A stretch of DNA of 64,000 nucleotides from Salegentibacter tibetensis (GTDB lineage: Bacteria > Bacteroidota > Bacteroidia > Flavobacteriales > Flavobacteriaceae), in contig NZ_JAIQZA010000009.1 in assembly GCF_020164485.1 (NCBI RefSeq), forward strand, positions 1 through 64,000, in the 5' to 3' direction. The first letter of the stretch is position 1; every line of letters begins with the position of its first letter. A program made the position numbers and the translations under genes. Shown in pieces: positions 42,489-50,829 of this stretch. The notes beneath the pieces are model-generated. The model was not told the DNA's origin. It was given only the letters and a program-made list of their open reading frames with translations, and did no database searches.

Positions 42489-43724
42489 TTATATTTCAAT
42501 ATCTTTTTTCGCGATATCTTCATTTTTGAAGAAAATAGCAAATATTATCATCACTACAAAGGCAAAACCTGCCGGAACTATCCAAATCTGTTCCCAGTCG
42601 TGGGTGCCATCTGCGTTTAAATAGAGATCGCTAATTTGTCCTGCTACCCAGAAACCAATCAACATCCCTACTCCGTAGGTTGCCAGGGTAATTAAACCCT
42701 GTGCCGCACTTTTAATTTTTGGTCCGGCCTTAGAGTCGGTATAGATCTGTCCGGAAACGAAGAAAAAGTCGTAGCAAATTCCGTGAAGTGCAATTCCTAT
42801 AATTAGCATATAGACCAGTTCTCCTGCATTACCGTAGGCGAAAAGTAAATAACGCAGTACCCAGGCAAGCATACCGGCCAGTAAAGTAATTTTAAAGCCG
42901 AATTTCTTAAAAAAGAAAGGCAGTAATAACAGAAATAATGCCTCTGAGATCTGGCCGATAGACATCATAAAAGTAGGATCTTCCATCCCTACTTCAGAAA
43001 GAAACGGGTTGGCATTCTGGTAATAAAAAGCCAGAGGGATACATATTAATACCGATGAAATAAAGAACATTAAAAAGTTTCTACCTTTTAAAAGAGCTAA
43101 AGCTTCAAGTCCTAAAATATCAGATAAAGTTACTTTTTCACCTTTGCTGCTTGGTGGGGTTTTAGGTAAAGTGAAACTAAATAATCCCAATATTGCAGAG
43201 GCAACCGCAGCCATTAAAAAGGTATACCTAAGCATTCCTTCTTCCCTTGCCATTGCAGAATCCCAGCCAAAGACCAGGCTAATTACTACTCCTGAAACAA
43301 TCCAGCCAATGGTTCCAAAAACTCTGATGCTGGAAAATTGTTTGGAAGGATCTGTCATCTGGTAAAAAGAAATAGAATTTACCAAAGCCAAAGTTGGCAT
43401 GTAAAGAATCATATATCCGAGAACGAAGGGATAGAAATTGGTAAAATCTTCCGATTGAAACATCATATAAAGCAAAATCGCGCCTATAAGATGAAGAATT
43501 CCTAAAATGCGTTCGGCATTAAAAAAGCGGTCTGCAATTAGGCCAATAATAAAGGGAGCTATAATGGCTCCCCAGGATTGTGTAGAAAAGGCCATTCCGG
43601 TTTGGGCCCCGGTGGCACTTAAATTCTGACCTAAAAATGTTCCTAAAGTTACAAACCATCCTCCCCAAATAAAGAATTCGAGGAACATCATGGTTGATAG
43701 TTGAAATCTGGTTAAACTTTTCAT
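42489..43724 (-). CDS. MFS transporter, nucleoside/sugar permease-like (NupG family)
   Basis: A 411-residue inner-membrane protein with 12 hydrophobic helices. Motifs such as FFIWGGWFVTLGTFL, IAPFIIGLIADRFFNAERIL and RVFGTIGWIVSGVVISLV match the nucleoside:H+ symporter-like group common in Bacteroidota sugar loci. In this operon the cargo is more likely a sugar, polyol or keto-sugar than a nucleoside. It is 22 bases upstream of the Gfo/Idh/MocA gene and 18 downstream of the TIM-barrel lipoprotein gene. Confidence 0.9.
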   Translation of the reverse strand: MKSLTRFQLSTMMFLEFFIWGGWFVTLGTFLGQNLSATGAQTGMAFSTQSWGAIIAPFIIGLIADRFFNAERILGILHLIGAILLYMMFQSEDFTNFYPFVLGYMILYMPTLALVNSISFYQMTDPSKQFSSIRVFGTIGWIVSGVVISLVFGWDSAMAREEGMLRYTFLMAAVASAILGLFSFTLPKTPPSSKGEKVTLSDILGLEALALLKGRNFLMFFISSVLICIPLAFYYQNANPFLSEVGMEDPTFMMSIGQISEALFLLLLPFFFKKFGFKITLLAGMLAWVLRYLLFAYGNAGELVYMLIIGIALHGICYDFFFVSGQIYTDSKAGPKIKSAAQGLITLATYGVGMLIGFWVAGQISDLYLNADGTHDWEQIWIVPAGFAFVVMIIFAIFFKNEDIAKKDIEI

Positions 43725-43742
43725 TATCTACTGTAGCTTTTC

Positions 43743-44756
43743 TTAGTTACTGGTGCTGTTTAACTTGCTGCCAACTTCTATTAAAAGTTCTCTGGTCGCT
43801 TCAATGCCTTCTTCGGGAGATAAATTTTCACCTTCATATTCTACACCTACAAATCCGGTGTAACCGGCATCCTGTACAATTTTCAAAATCCTTTCATAAT
43901 CAAGCGTAGTTTCTTCGCCTTCTTCATTAAAATTATAAGATTTGGCGCTAACTGCTTTCGCATGAGGCATCATTTCTTCTATCCCCTGGTATTTTGGATA
44001 CTCCTCAACACACTTTGCTTCCCAGCGTTCGCCATCTTCTCTTTTAAGGCAAAAATTACCAAAATCGGGCAGTGTACCGCAGTTTTCCATATTTACTTCT
44101 TCAATTACATCTACAAGTAATGCTGCATCAGAAGAAAGATAGCCGTGATTTTCAACTAAAACATTTACATTTTTTTCTGCAGCATATTCACTAAGAGCTT
44201 TTAAACCTTTTGTAGCTGAAGCTTTCCATTCCTCGGACTCTTCACTTCCAAAAAGGTTTACACGAATAGAGTGAGCCCCAAGAAAATTAGCAGCATCTAC
44301 CCATTTTTTATGATTTTCAACTGCTTTTTTACGTTCTGCCTGGTTAGGGCTGGCCAATTCGCCTTCCCCGTCTACCATAATCAAAACATTTTCTACATTG
44401 AATTCTTCACTCTTAGCTTTTAGAGTATCCAAAACCTTTTGCATCGCTTTTTCAGGGTTTTCGGCTTCCTTGATTTGCTGGCCGTAAAAACCACTAACAT
44501 ATTCAATACCTTCAAAACCCATTTCGCTTGCTGTTTCAGCAAAATCCATAGGATCTAACTCCCCGGCATAAATAGGTTTGTTAAGAGACCATTGTGCCAG
44601 GGAAAGTTTAAAAAATGGTTCAGCATTTTCCCCGGCCTGAATTTGAGAGATTTCTGAGTTTTTATTTTCTGATTTTTGGTCTTTGCAGGAATAAATTCCG
44701 AACGATAAAAAAAGGATAAGTAAAAGGGATGAAACTTTAGTTGGTGTAATTTTCAT
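43743..44756 (-). CDS. Lipoprotein TIM-barrel isomerase (hydroxypyruvate isomerase-like)
   Basis: A 337-residue xylose-isomerase-like TIM barrel with a lipoprotein signal (SSLLLILFLSFGIYSC, Cys24), unlike its cytosolic relative at 40260-41315. Signatures are FKLSLAQWSLNKPIYAGEL, GFEGIEYVSGFYG, VLVENHGYLSSDA, GTLPDFGNF, AKSYNFNEEGEE and FVGVEYEGE. It would act outside the cytosol, matching the exported DUF1080 and GMC enzymes. It is the first gene of the minus-strand sugar operon and is divergent from the GMC gene. Confidence 0.9.
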   Translation of the reverse strand: MKITPTKVSSLLLILFLSFGIYSCKDQKSENKNSEISQIQAGENAEPFFKLSLAQWSLNKPIYAGELDPMDFAETASEMGFEGIEYVSGFYGQQIKEAENPEKAMQKVLDTLKAKSEEFNVENVLIMVDGEGELASPNQAERKKAVENHKKWVDAANFLGAHSIRVNLFGSEESEEWKASATKGLKALSEYAAEKNVNVLVENHGYLSSDAALLVDVIEEVNMENCGTLPDFGNFCLKREDGERWEAKCVEEYPKYQGIEEMMPHAKAVSAKSYNFNEEGEETTLDYERILKIVQDAGYTGFVGVEYEGENLSPEEGIEATRELLIEVGSKLNSTSN

Positions 44757-44809
44757 AGAATAAAATTAAGAGTTAGTAGTATGTGATTTTACTGATATTT
44801 TTGGATCTT

Positions 44810-44823
44810 AAAAGTATACTTTT
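44810..44823. promoter_or_regulatory. Perfect 14-base palindrome in the divergent sugar-operon control region
   Basis: AAAAGTATACTTTT lies between the TIM-barrel lipoprotein gene (starts 44756, minus) and the GMC gene (starts 44906, plus), roughly central. It is a candidate operator controlling both directions. Confidence 0.5.
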
Positions 44824-44856
44824 TTTTAAAGAAGCAAAATTATAACCTTAAATTTA

Positions 44857-44864
44857 TATATTTG
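44857..44864 (+). promoter_or_regulatory. Bacteroidota-type -7 box for the GMC oxidoreductase gene
   Basis: TATATTTG matches TAnnTTTG and lies 42 bases before the GTG start at 44906. No TTG is found at the expected -33 distance; the palindrome at 44810-44823 lies just upstream of that position. Confidence 0.5.
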
Positions 44865-44905
44865 GAGCGATTCGATTAACTAAATTATTAATTAACTACA
44901 AGACA

Positions 44906-46609
44906 GTGAGCAATTATTATGAAAACGACACTTACGATGCAATAGTCGTAGGTACAGGAATTAGCGGTGGTTGGGCCGCAAAAGAGCTTAGTGAAAAAGG
45001 ATTTAAAACCCTGGTTCTTGAACGTGGACGTATGGTAAAACATATAGAAGATTATCCTACCATGAACGATGATCCATGGGATTATAAATATAAAGGCCAG
45101 TTAACCCGGGAAGAAGAAAAGCGCCAACAAAAGCAATCCCGTACCGGTTATACTACCAATAAAGCGAGTGCACATTGGTTTGTAGACGATGTTAAACATC
45201 CCTACAATGAAACTAAAAGATTTGACTGGATGCGTGGTTACCACGTTGGGGGTAGATCTATTATGTGGGGACGTCACAGTTACCGCCTGAGTGATTTAGA
45301 CTTTGCAGCCAATAAAAATGACGGTCACGGCGTAGATTGGCCAATTAGATATAAAGATATTGCTCCCTGGTATGATTATGTTGAATCTTATATTGGAGTT
45401 AGTGGAGAGAATCTTGGTTTAAGCCAATTACCCGATGGTAAATTTCTTCCGCAAATGCCGCTGAATTGTGTAGAAGACCATCTTAAAAAAAGTATGGCTG
45501 AAAACTTTACAGACGGTCGTGTATTAACTGCAGGAAGAGTTGCCCACTTAACGGGTGATAAAGAATTTGAAGGACGTTCTAATTGCCAGTTTAGAAACCG
45601 ATGCATTAGAGGTTGTCCTTACGGAGCTTACTTTAGCAGTAACTCGTCTACCTTACCGGCTGCAGAGCGAACAGGTAATATGACTTTAAGACCAAATTCT
45701 GTAGTAAATCAGGTTATTTACGATCCTGAAACCAAACTGGCAACAGGCGTAAAAGTTATAGATACAGAAACTAAAGAAGAAATAGAATTTAAAGCCAATG
45801 TGATTTTCCTTTGTGCTTCTGCAATTGCCTCTACAAGTATCCTGATGCAATCCAAATCTGATAGATTTGAAGATGGTATGGGTAACGATAGTGGTGAATT
45901 GGGACATAATGTAATGGATCACCATTTTAAAGCCGGAGCATCCGGAAAATATGATGGTTTTGAAGATCAGTATTACAAAGGAAGAAAGCCGAACGGAATC
46001 TATCTACCTCGTTTTAGAAATATAAACGGAAGTGATAACCTTGGTTTTACCAGAGGTTATGGTTACCAGGGTGGTGCAGGTCGTGGAGACTGGAGCGAAA
46101 GTATTGCTGAAGCATCTTACGGAAAAGAATTAAAAGAGGCCATTGTTAAGCCTGGAGGCTGGACCATGGGGCTAATGGGCTTTGGTGAGACTTTACCGTA
46201 TCATGAAAACAAAATGACCCTTGATTATAATAAGACTGATGAATGGGGCTTGCCAACCATAACTTTTGATGCAGAGTTCAAAGAAAATGAACTTATAATG
46301 AGAAAGGATATGGTAGAACAAGCCGTAGAAATGCTTGAAAAAGGAGGCTTTAAAGATGTGCAAGGTTATGATGACATTGGTGCTCCCGGGCTTGGAATTC
46401 ACGAAATGGGAACTGCCCGAATGGGAAGAGACGCAAAGACATCGGTATTAAATGGTAATAACCAGGTGCACGCTGTTCCAAATGTGTATGTAACAGATGG
46501 TGCTTTTATGACCTCTGCAGGTTGCCAGAACCCATCTTTAACCTATATGGCTATGACCGCGAGGGCAGCAGAGCATGCCTCTAAAAACTTTAAAAAATCT
46601 AACGCTTAA
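44906..46609 (+). CDS. GMC-family sugar/polyol oxidoreductase
   Basis: A 567-residue FAD enzyme starting with GTG (SNYYENDTYDAIVVGTGISG). It has the ADP-binding GxGxxG and VLERGRMV, the GMC signature around GYHVGGRSIMWGRHSYRL, CRGCPYGAYFSS-like cysteines (RCIRGCPYGAYFSSN), and the active-site region GIHEMGTARMG with the closing VYVTDGAFMTSAGCQNPSLT. These oxidise sugars or polyols at the periplasmic face, passing electrons to a partner. The next gene encodes the gluconate-2-dehydrogenase-type small subunit, 10 bases on. The pair plus DUF1080 suggests a glycoside 3-dehydrogenase; specificity is inferred. No signal peptide is seen, so export may rely on the Tat signal of the partner. Confidence 0.93.
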   Translation: MSNYYENDTYDAIVVGTGISGGWAAKELSEKGFKTLVLERGRMVKHIEDYPTMNDDPWDYKYKGQLTREEEKRQQKQSRTGYTTNKASAHWFVDDVKHPYNETKRFDWMRGYHVGGRSIMWGRHSYRLSDLDFAANKNDGHGVDWPIRYKDIAPWYDYVESYIGVSGENLGLSQLPDGKFLPQMPLNCVEDHLKKSMAENFTDGRVLTAGRVAHLTGDKEFEGRSNCQFRNRCIRGCPYGAYFSSNSSTLPAAERTGNMTLRPNSVVNQVIYDPETKLATGVKVIDTETKEEIEFKANVIFLCASAIASTSILMQSKSDRFEDGMGNDSGELGHNVMDHHFKAGASGKYDGFEDQYYKGRKPNGIYLPRFRNINGSDNLGFTRGYGYQGGAGRGDWSESIAEASYGKELKEAIVKPGGWTMGLMGFGETLPYHENKMTLDYNKTDEWGLPTITFDAEFKENELIMRKDMVEQAVEMLEKGGFKDVQGYDDIGAPGLGIHEMGTARMGRDAKTSVLNGNNQVHAVPNVYVTDGAFMTSAGCQNPSLTYMAMTARAAEHASKNFKKSNA

Positions 46610-46619
46610 TAAAAGGATT

Positions 46620-47264
46620 ATGAATAGAAGACAAGCATTAAGAAACATAGGACTTGGAGCCGGGGCTATTATTGTAGGTCCAGCTACTTTAAACCTCTTG
46701 CAAAGCTGTAAGAATGATCCTTCTTATAACTGGGAACCTACATTTTTAAGCGCTTCTAATGGTTTTGCTTTAAAGCAAATTCTAGAAGTTATTCTTCCTA
46801 AAACCGACACTCCGGGAGCAGAAGACCTAAATATTGCTGAATTTATAGATTCCTATATGCAGGAAGTGGCACATGAAGATAGACAGGAAAATTTCAGAAG
46901 TTCGGCAGATGCTTTTTCCAGGGCTTTTAAGAATGAATTCGATAAAGAAGAAGGCGAAGGCAGTGCAGAAGAATATGAGCAAATTGTAGCGAAATATCTA
47001 AAAGCATCTCCGGCAGAAAGAGATGAAATGGCTATGCGTCTTACAGAAACCCAGGACCCTCAGGACAGGGATCAAAAAATAACTTTAGATGCAGATGCCG
47101 GTTCATTGGCTTATTTACAAGAAGTACGTGATATGGGTATCTGGGCATATAAAGCCAGCGAAGAAATTGGTGAAAATGTAATGTGGTACGATCCAATTCC
47201 GGGTGAATATATCCCATGTGCACCTATTGATGAACTCGGTGGAGGCAAAGCGATGTCGCTTTAA
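46620..47264 (+). CDS. Gluconate 2-dehydrogenase subunit 3 family protein (Tat-exported)
   Basis: From the ATG at 46620 (MNRRQALRNIGLGAG) the protein has 214 residues. The N-terminal RRQALRNIGLGAGAIIVGPA is a twin-arginine-type signal, followed by LLQSC, a possible lipobox. The rest matches the small subunit of membrane GMC dehydrogenases (EVILPKTDTPGAEDLNIAEF, FIDSYMQEVAHEDRQENF, WYDPIPGEYIPC). It pairs with the flavoprotein upstream and probably carries it across the membrane by hitch-hiking. A longer in-frame start at 46575 overlaps the GMC gene and lacks signal logic. Confidence 0.92.
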   Translation: MNRRQALRNIGLGAGAIIVGPATLNLLQSCKNDPSYNWEPTFLSASNGFALKQILEVILPKTDTPGAEDLNIAEFIDSYMQEVAHEDRQENFRSSADAFSRAFKNEFDKEEGEGSAEEYEQIVAKYLKASPAERDEMAMRLTETQDPQDRDQKITLDADAGSLAYLQEVRDMGIWAYKASEEIGENVMWYDPIPGEYIPCAPIDELGGGKAMSL

Positions 47265-47298
47265 ATTACTTGTACATAATATATCAGATAAAAAAAAG

Positions 47299-47332
47299 CT
47301 CACGGTTTTCAAACTAAACTGTGAGTTTTTTA
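47299..47332 (+). terminator. Rho-independent terminator of the GMC operon
   Basis: CTCACGGTTT (47299-47308) pairs with AAACTGTGAG (47316-47325) over 10 positions with one G-U pair and a 7-base loop, followed by TTTTTT. Confidence 0.85.
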
Positions 47333-47687
47333 ATTTTTTGGCGCCGTGAGTAGTTTACTTGCAAAAACCGGTTTGGGGTTCGCAATAATTTACTGTATAC
47401 TAATGCTTACTAAATTGTTGAAATTCTTTGAAACGAATAAATACAAATCGAACATTAAAATCATTGAATGTCTTAAAGATTAACTTGCAAAAGTACAATT
47501 AGAAATGTGTGAAAAGGATTTGGATTTTAGAAAGACTATTTTTTGAATTCAGCTTATTGTTGCAGGGTTAGACGAAATCGTTTTCGTTATTTTTATTTTG
47601 ATATACCTTTTTTGTTGACATTTATTTACATAAATTTATAATTAATTTAATACTTAATTTAGAATCTCTCAATTAAAACTAATTCTT
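47333..47687. other. 355-base non-coding control region before susC
   Basis: No gene is seen. It is AT-rich and holds the LacI-like dyad at 47573-47586 and AT-rich inverted sequence at 47620-47665 (TTTACATAAATTTATAATTA). No exact TTTG-N19-TAnnTTTG promoter was found. The length is typical of SusC leader regions. Confidence 0.4.
47573..47586. promoter_or_regulatory. LacI/GalR-type operator-like dyad upstream of susC
   Basis: CGAAATCGTTTTCG is a 14-base dyad with a central CG and a single mismatched pair, the form of LacI-family operators. It lies 102 bases before the susC start. No LacI gene is in the window. Confidence 0.45.
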
Positions 47688-50600
47688 ATGAAAAAAATTA
47701 CTTTCAGGAGCCTTTTGTTTGCTATCGCTTTTCTGTGTTTTAGCATGGTGCATGCACAACAGACAGTTTCCGGAACCGTTACCGATGAAAGTGGGCCCTT
47801 GCCGGGTGCCACTGTTTCCATAAAAGGAACATCTACAGGAACCACAACAGATTTTGACGGAAATTATTCCCTTGATGATGTGCCAGCAGATGGCGTATTA
47901 ATTTTTAGTTTTGTGGGTTATGAAACCCAGGAAATCGGTGTGAATGGACGTTCTGTTATTGATGTTAATTTAGCGGGTGATGCTGCTGAATTGGAGGAAG
48001 TGATTCTTATTGGGTATGGAACTACTACGGTACAGGATGCAACTGGTTCAGTTTCTTCCGTAACTTCCGAGGATTTTAATAAAGGAGTTATTTCCTCTCC
48101 TGAGGAACTTATTCAGGGTAAAACTGCCGGGGTGCAAATTTCGCAAACCTCCGGAGAGCCTGGAGCTGGTATAAATGTAAGGATAAGAGGATCTAATTCG
48201 ATTCGTTCGGGTAACAATCCTTTGTTCGTTGTTGATGGAGTTCCATTAACCAGTGGTTCTGCTCCCCAAACGAATGTTTCGGGGATTGGAGGTTCAGGAC
48301 AAAAAAACCCGTTAAACTTTCTTAACCCTAATGATATTGAAAGTATTTCTATTTTGAAAGATGCTTCAGCTACCGCTATTTATGGTTCCAGAGGAGCTAA
48401 CGGTGTGGTGATTATTCAAACAAAAGGAGGTAGAGGAAGAAAAGGTACGTTTGAGTTTAATAGTACCGTGAGTATAGCATCTCCGGCAAGTGAATATGAT
48501 CTTTTAGACCGCGAAACTTACTTAAATGCTCTAACAAGTGTGGGTAATAATCCCGATGAATTAGATTTTGGAGCTGACTCAGATTTTCAAGATTTTTATA
48601 CCCGAACTGTAGTTTCTAACACAAACGATCTTAGTTATTCTAAAAGTTACAATACGGGTAGCGTGAGAGCTTCTTTAGGATATACTGATCAAAAAGGTAT
48701 AGTAGAAAATACTTCATTAGAACGATTATCAGGCCGTCTTAATGCCTCTCAGCGTCTTTTTGATGATAAATTAACCTTGAGTGCACAGTTGTCTCTTTCT
48801 ACCGTGGATGAAGAAAGAGCCCCAATTTCTGGAGCAGCTGGTTCTACTGGAGATTTAATTGGTGCGTCTATCACACAAAATCCAACGGCTCCTATAGACC
48901 CATTATTTAACCCTGGAGGTAACGTATTAAACCCTGTGAGTTTATTGAATAATTTTGAGGGATTATCAGAATCAGATAGATTTTTAGCAAACCTATCCGC
49001 AGAATATGCTATTACATCCGAGCTTAAAGGAAAGGTAACTGTAGGTTACGATAAACAGGATACCGAAACCACATCTGTTTTTAGTTCTGATGTTATAGGA
49101 CTTAACGGGGTTACGGGAATAGGTAGAGGTAATTATAGTACATTTAATCAGGAAAACAGTCTTTTAGAGGCTACCCTTACTTATCTAAAAGAGTTTGATA
49201 ACTCGGTACTTGATGTGGTAGCTGGTTATTCCTATCAAAAATTTCAGCGTGATGGATTTGGTTCTGAAGGTGCAGGATTCAATACTACAAATCTTAATGC
49301 CATGGCAGGTCAGCTTAGAGATGCTTATGGTAATGTTACTGCCGTAGTTGATGATTTTGCTGTATTTGGATATGGTGCAGATGGGACTTATCTCAATACA
49401 ATTTTCCCAGAATTTTCTTCTGGCGAATTACCTTCAAATTTCGAACGACCTGTTCCAGCTTTTGTTGTGAATAATGTCTTTGACAATTTTGACGAATTGC
49501 AATCATATTTTATGCGGGCTAATTACACCTTAGCAGAAAAGTACCTGTTTACAGGAACATTTAGAGCCGATGGTTCTTCAACATTTGGTGAAAATAACCG
49601 GTATGGATATTTCCCATCAGGGGCAGTGGCATGGCAAATACATAAAGAAGATTTTATTGGAGGTAATGTATCCTTGCTTAAGTTACGTTTAGGTGCAGGT
49701 ATTGTTGGTAGCCAGGAAGGCTTGGGTTACGGGCGTTTCGTGCAGCGCGAAAGAGCTGCAGGTGGTGGAATAAGTAATGATCTTAATGTGTTACCGGCTC
49801 CTGGTTCTTTAATTGTTGGAGATCCAAATGCGGATCTTAAATGGGAGGAAACTACAGATTTAAACTTGGGTGTCGATTTTGGATTTAATGCTAACCGTTT
49901 ATCTGGCTCTTTTAACCTTTATCGTAAAACTACCAATGATCTTTTATTGGCAAGGCAAACTGCTGCTCCAAGTAATGGAGAGGTGGTTTTTAGTAACTTA
50001 CTGGATGGTAAAGTTGTAAACCAGGGTGTAGAATTTTCTCTGGATTATGATTTTATAAATGAGCAAGATTATAGTTTTTCAGCAAGCTTTAATATAGCAT
50101 ATAATCATAACGAAGTGCAGGATACTCCTTTCGTTATCCCTACAGGGGCAATACGGGGAAATGGACTTACCAATGCCTTTGCCCAGCAATTACAGGCAGG
50201 CCAGCCGCTATTTTCATTTTATATGGCTGAATTTACTGGTTTTGATGACGACGGGAACCCTACATACTTTGATTTTGATGGAAATGGCGTGGGCGATCCT
50301 GATGCTGATAAATTCTTTGTAGGTAAAGATGCGATTCCAGACTGGAATGGGGGTCTCTCATTGAGTGCCCGTTATAAAGCTTTTGATTTTGCGGCCTACT
50401 TTAACGGGCAATTCGATTTCTATGTGTATAATGCAACAAATAATGCCTTTTTTACAAAAAGTGCCTTACTTATAGGTAAGAACGTAACAGAAGATGTTTT
50501 AACTACTAATGAAAATGCCGCTTCTACTGTTGCAGTTTCCACGAGGTTCCTGGAAAGAGCGGATTTTGTAAGATTAACTTCAACTTCAATAGGATATAAC

Positions 50601-50813
50601 CTTCCGTTAGATGGGGATAACCTGGTGAAATCTTTACGACTTAGTTTGATTGGTCAGAATCTTTTCTTAATCACAGGTTATAGTGGTTTAGATCCTGAAA
50701 TTTCAGCTGATACTGGATCTCTTAATGCTTCTTCTATTCCTACTGCAGGAATAGATTATGCATCGTATCCAAGACCAAGAACTATATCTTTTGGACTTAA
50801 CGCTAGTTTTTAA
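47688..50813 (+). CDS. SusC/RagA-family TonB-linked outer-membrane transporter
   Basis: A 1041-residue protein with a Sec signal (KKITFRSLLFAIAFLCFSMVHA), a carboxypeptidase-D-like N-terminal domain (VSGTVTDESGPLPGATVSIK), a TonB-box-like EEVILIGYGT near residue 104, a plug domain (GVQISQTSGEPGAGINVRIR, LFVVDGVPLTSG) and a 22-strand barrel ending TISFGLNASF. It imports oligomers or other ligands bound by the SusD-type partner 16 bases downstream. The substrate is not obvious because no glycoside hydrolase is beside it; the neighbours are propeller lipoproteins and a haloperoxidase-like enzyme. Confidence 0.96.
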   Translation: MKKITFRSLLFAIAFLCFSMVHAQQTVSGTVTDESGPLPGATVSIKGTSTGTTTDFDGNYSLDDVPADGVLIFSFVGYETQEIGVNGRSVIDVNLAGDAAELEEVILIGYGTTTVQDATGSVSSVTSEDFNKGVISSPEELIQGKTAGVQISQTSGEPGAGINVRIRGSNSIRSGNNPLFVVDGVPLTSGSAPQTNVSGIGGSGQKNPLNFLNPNDIESISILKDASATAIYGSRGANGVVIIQTKGGRGRKGTFEFNSTVSIASPASEYDLLDRETYLNALTSVGNNPDELDFGADSDFQDFYTRTVVSNTNDLSYSKSYNTGSVRASLGYTDQKGIVENTSLERLSGRLNASQRLFDDKLTLSAQLSLSTVDEERAPISGAAGSTGDLIGASITQNPTAPIDPLFNPGGNVLNPVSLLNNFEGLSESDRFLANLSAEYAITSELKGKVTVGYDKQDTETTSVFSSDVIGLNGVTGIGRGNYSTFNQENSLLEATLTYLKEFDNSVLDVVAGYSYQKFQRDGFGSEGAGFNTTNLNAMAGQLRDAYGNVTAVVDDFAVFGYGADGTYLNTIFPEFSSGELPSNFERPVPAFVVNNVFDNFDELQSYFMRANYTLAEKYLFTGTFRADGSSTFGENNRYGYFPSGAVAWQIHKEDFIGGNVSLLKLRLGAGIVGSQEGLGYGRFVQRERAAGGGISNDLNVLPAPGSLIVGDPNADLKWEETTDLNLGVDFGFNANRLSGSFNLYRKTTNDLLLARQTAAPSNGEVVFSNLLDGKVVNQGVEFSLDYDFINEQDYSFSASFNIAYNHNEVQDTPFVIPTGAIRGNGLTNAFAQQLQAGQPLFSFYMAEFTGFDDDGNPTYFDFDGNGVGDPDADKFFVGKDAIPDWNGGLSLSARYKAFDFAAYFNGQFDFYVYNATNNAFFTKSALLIGKNVTEDVLTTNENAASTVAVSTRFLERADFVRLTSTSIGYNLPLDGDNLVKSLRLSLIGQNLFLITGYSGLDPEISADTGSLNASSIPTAGIDYASYPRPRTISFGLNASF

Positions 50814-50829
50814 TTAAATAAAATAGACA

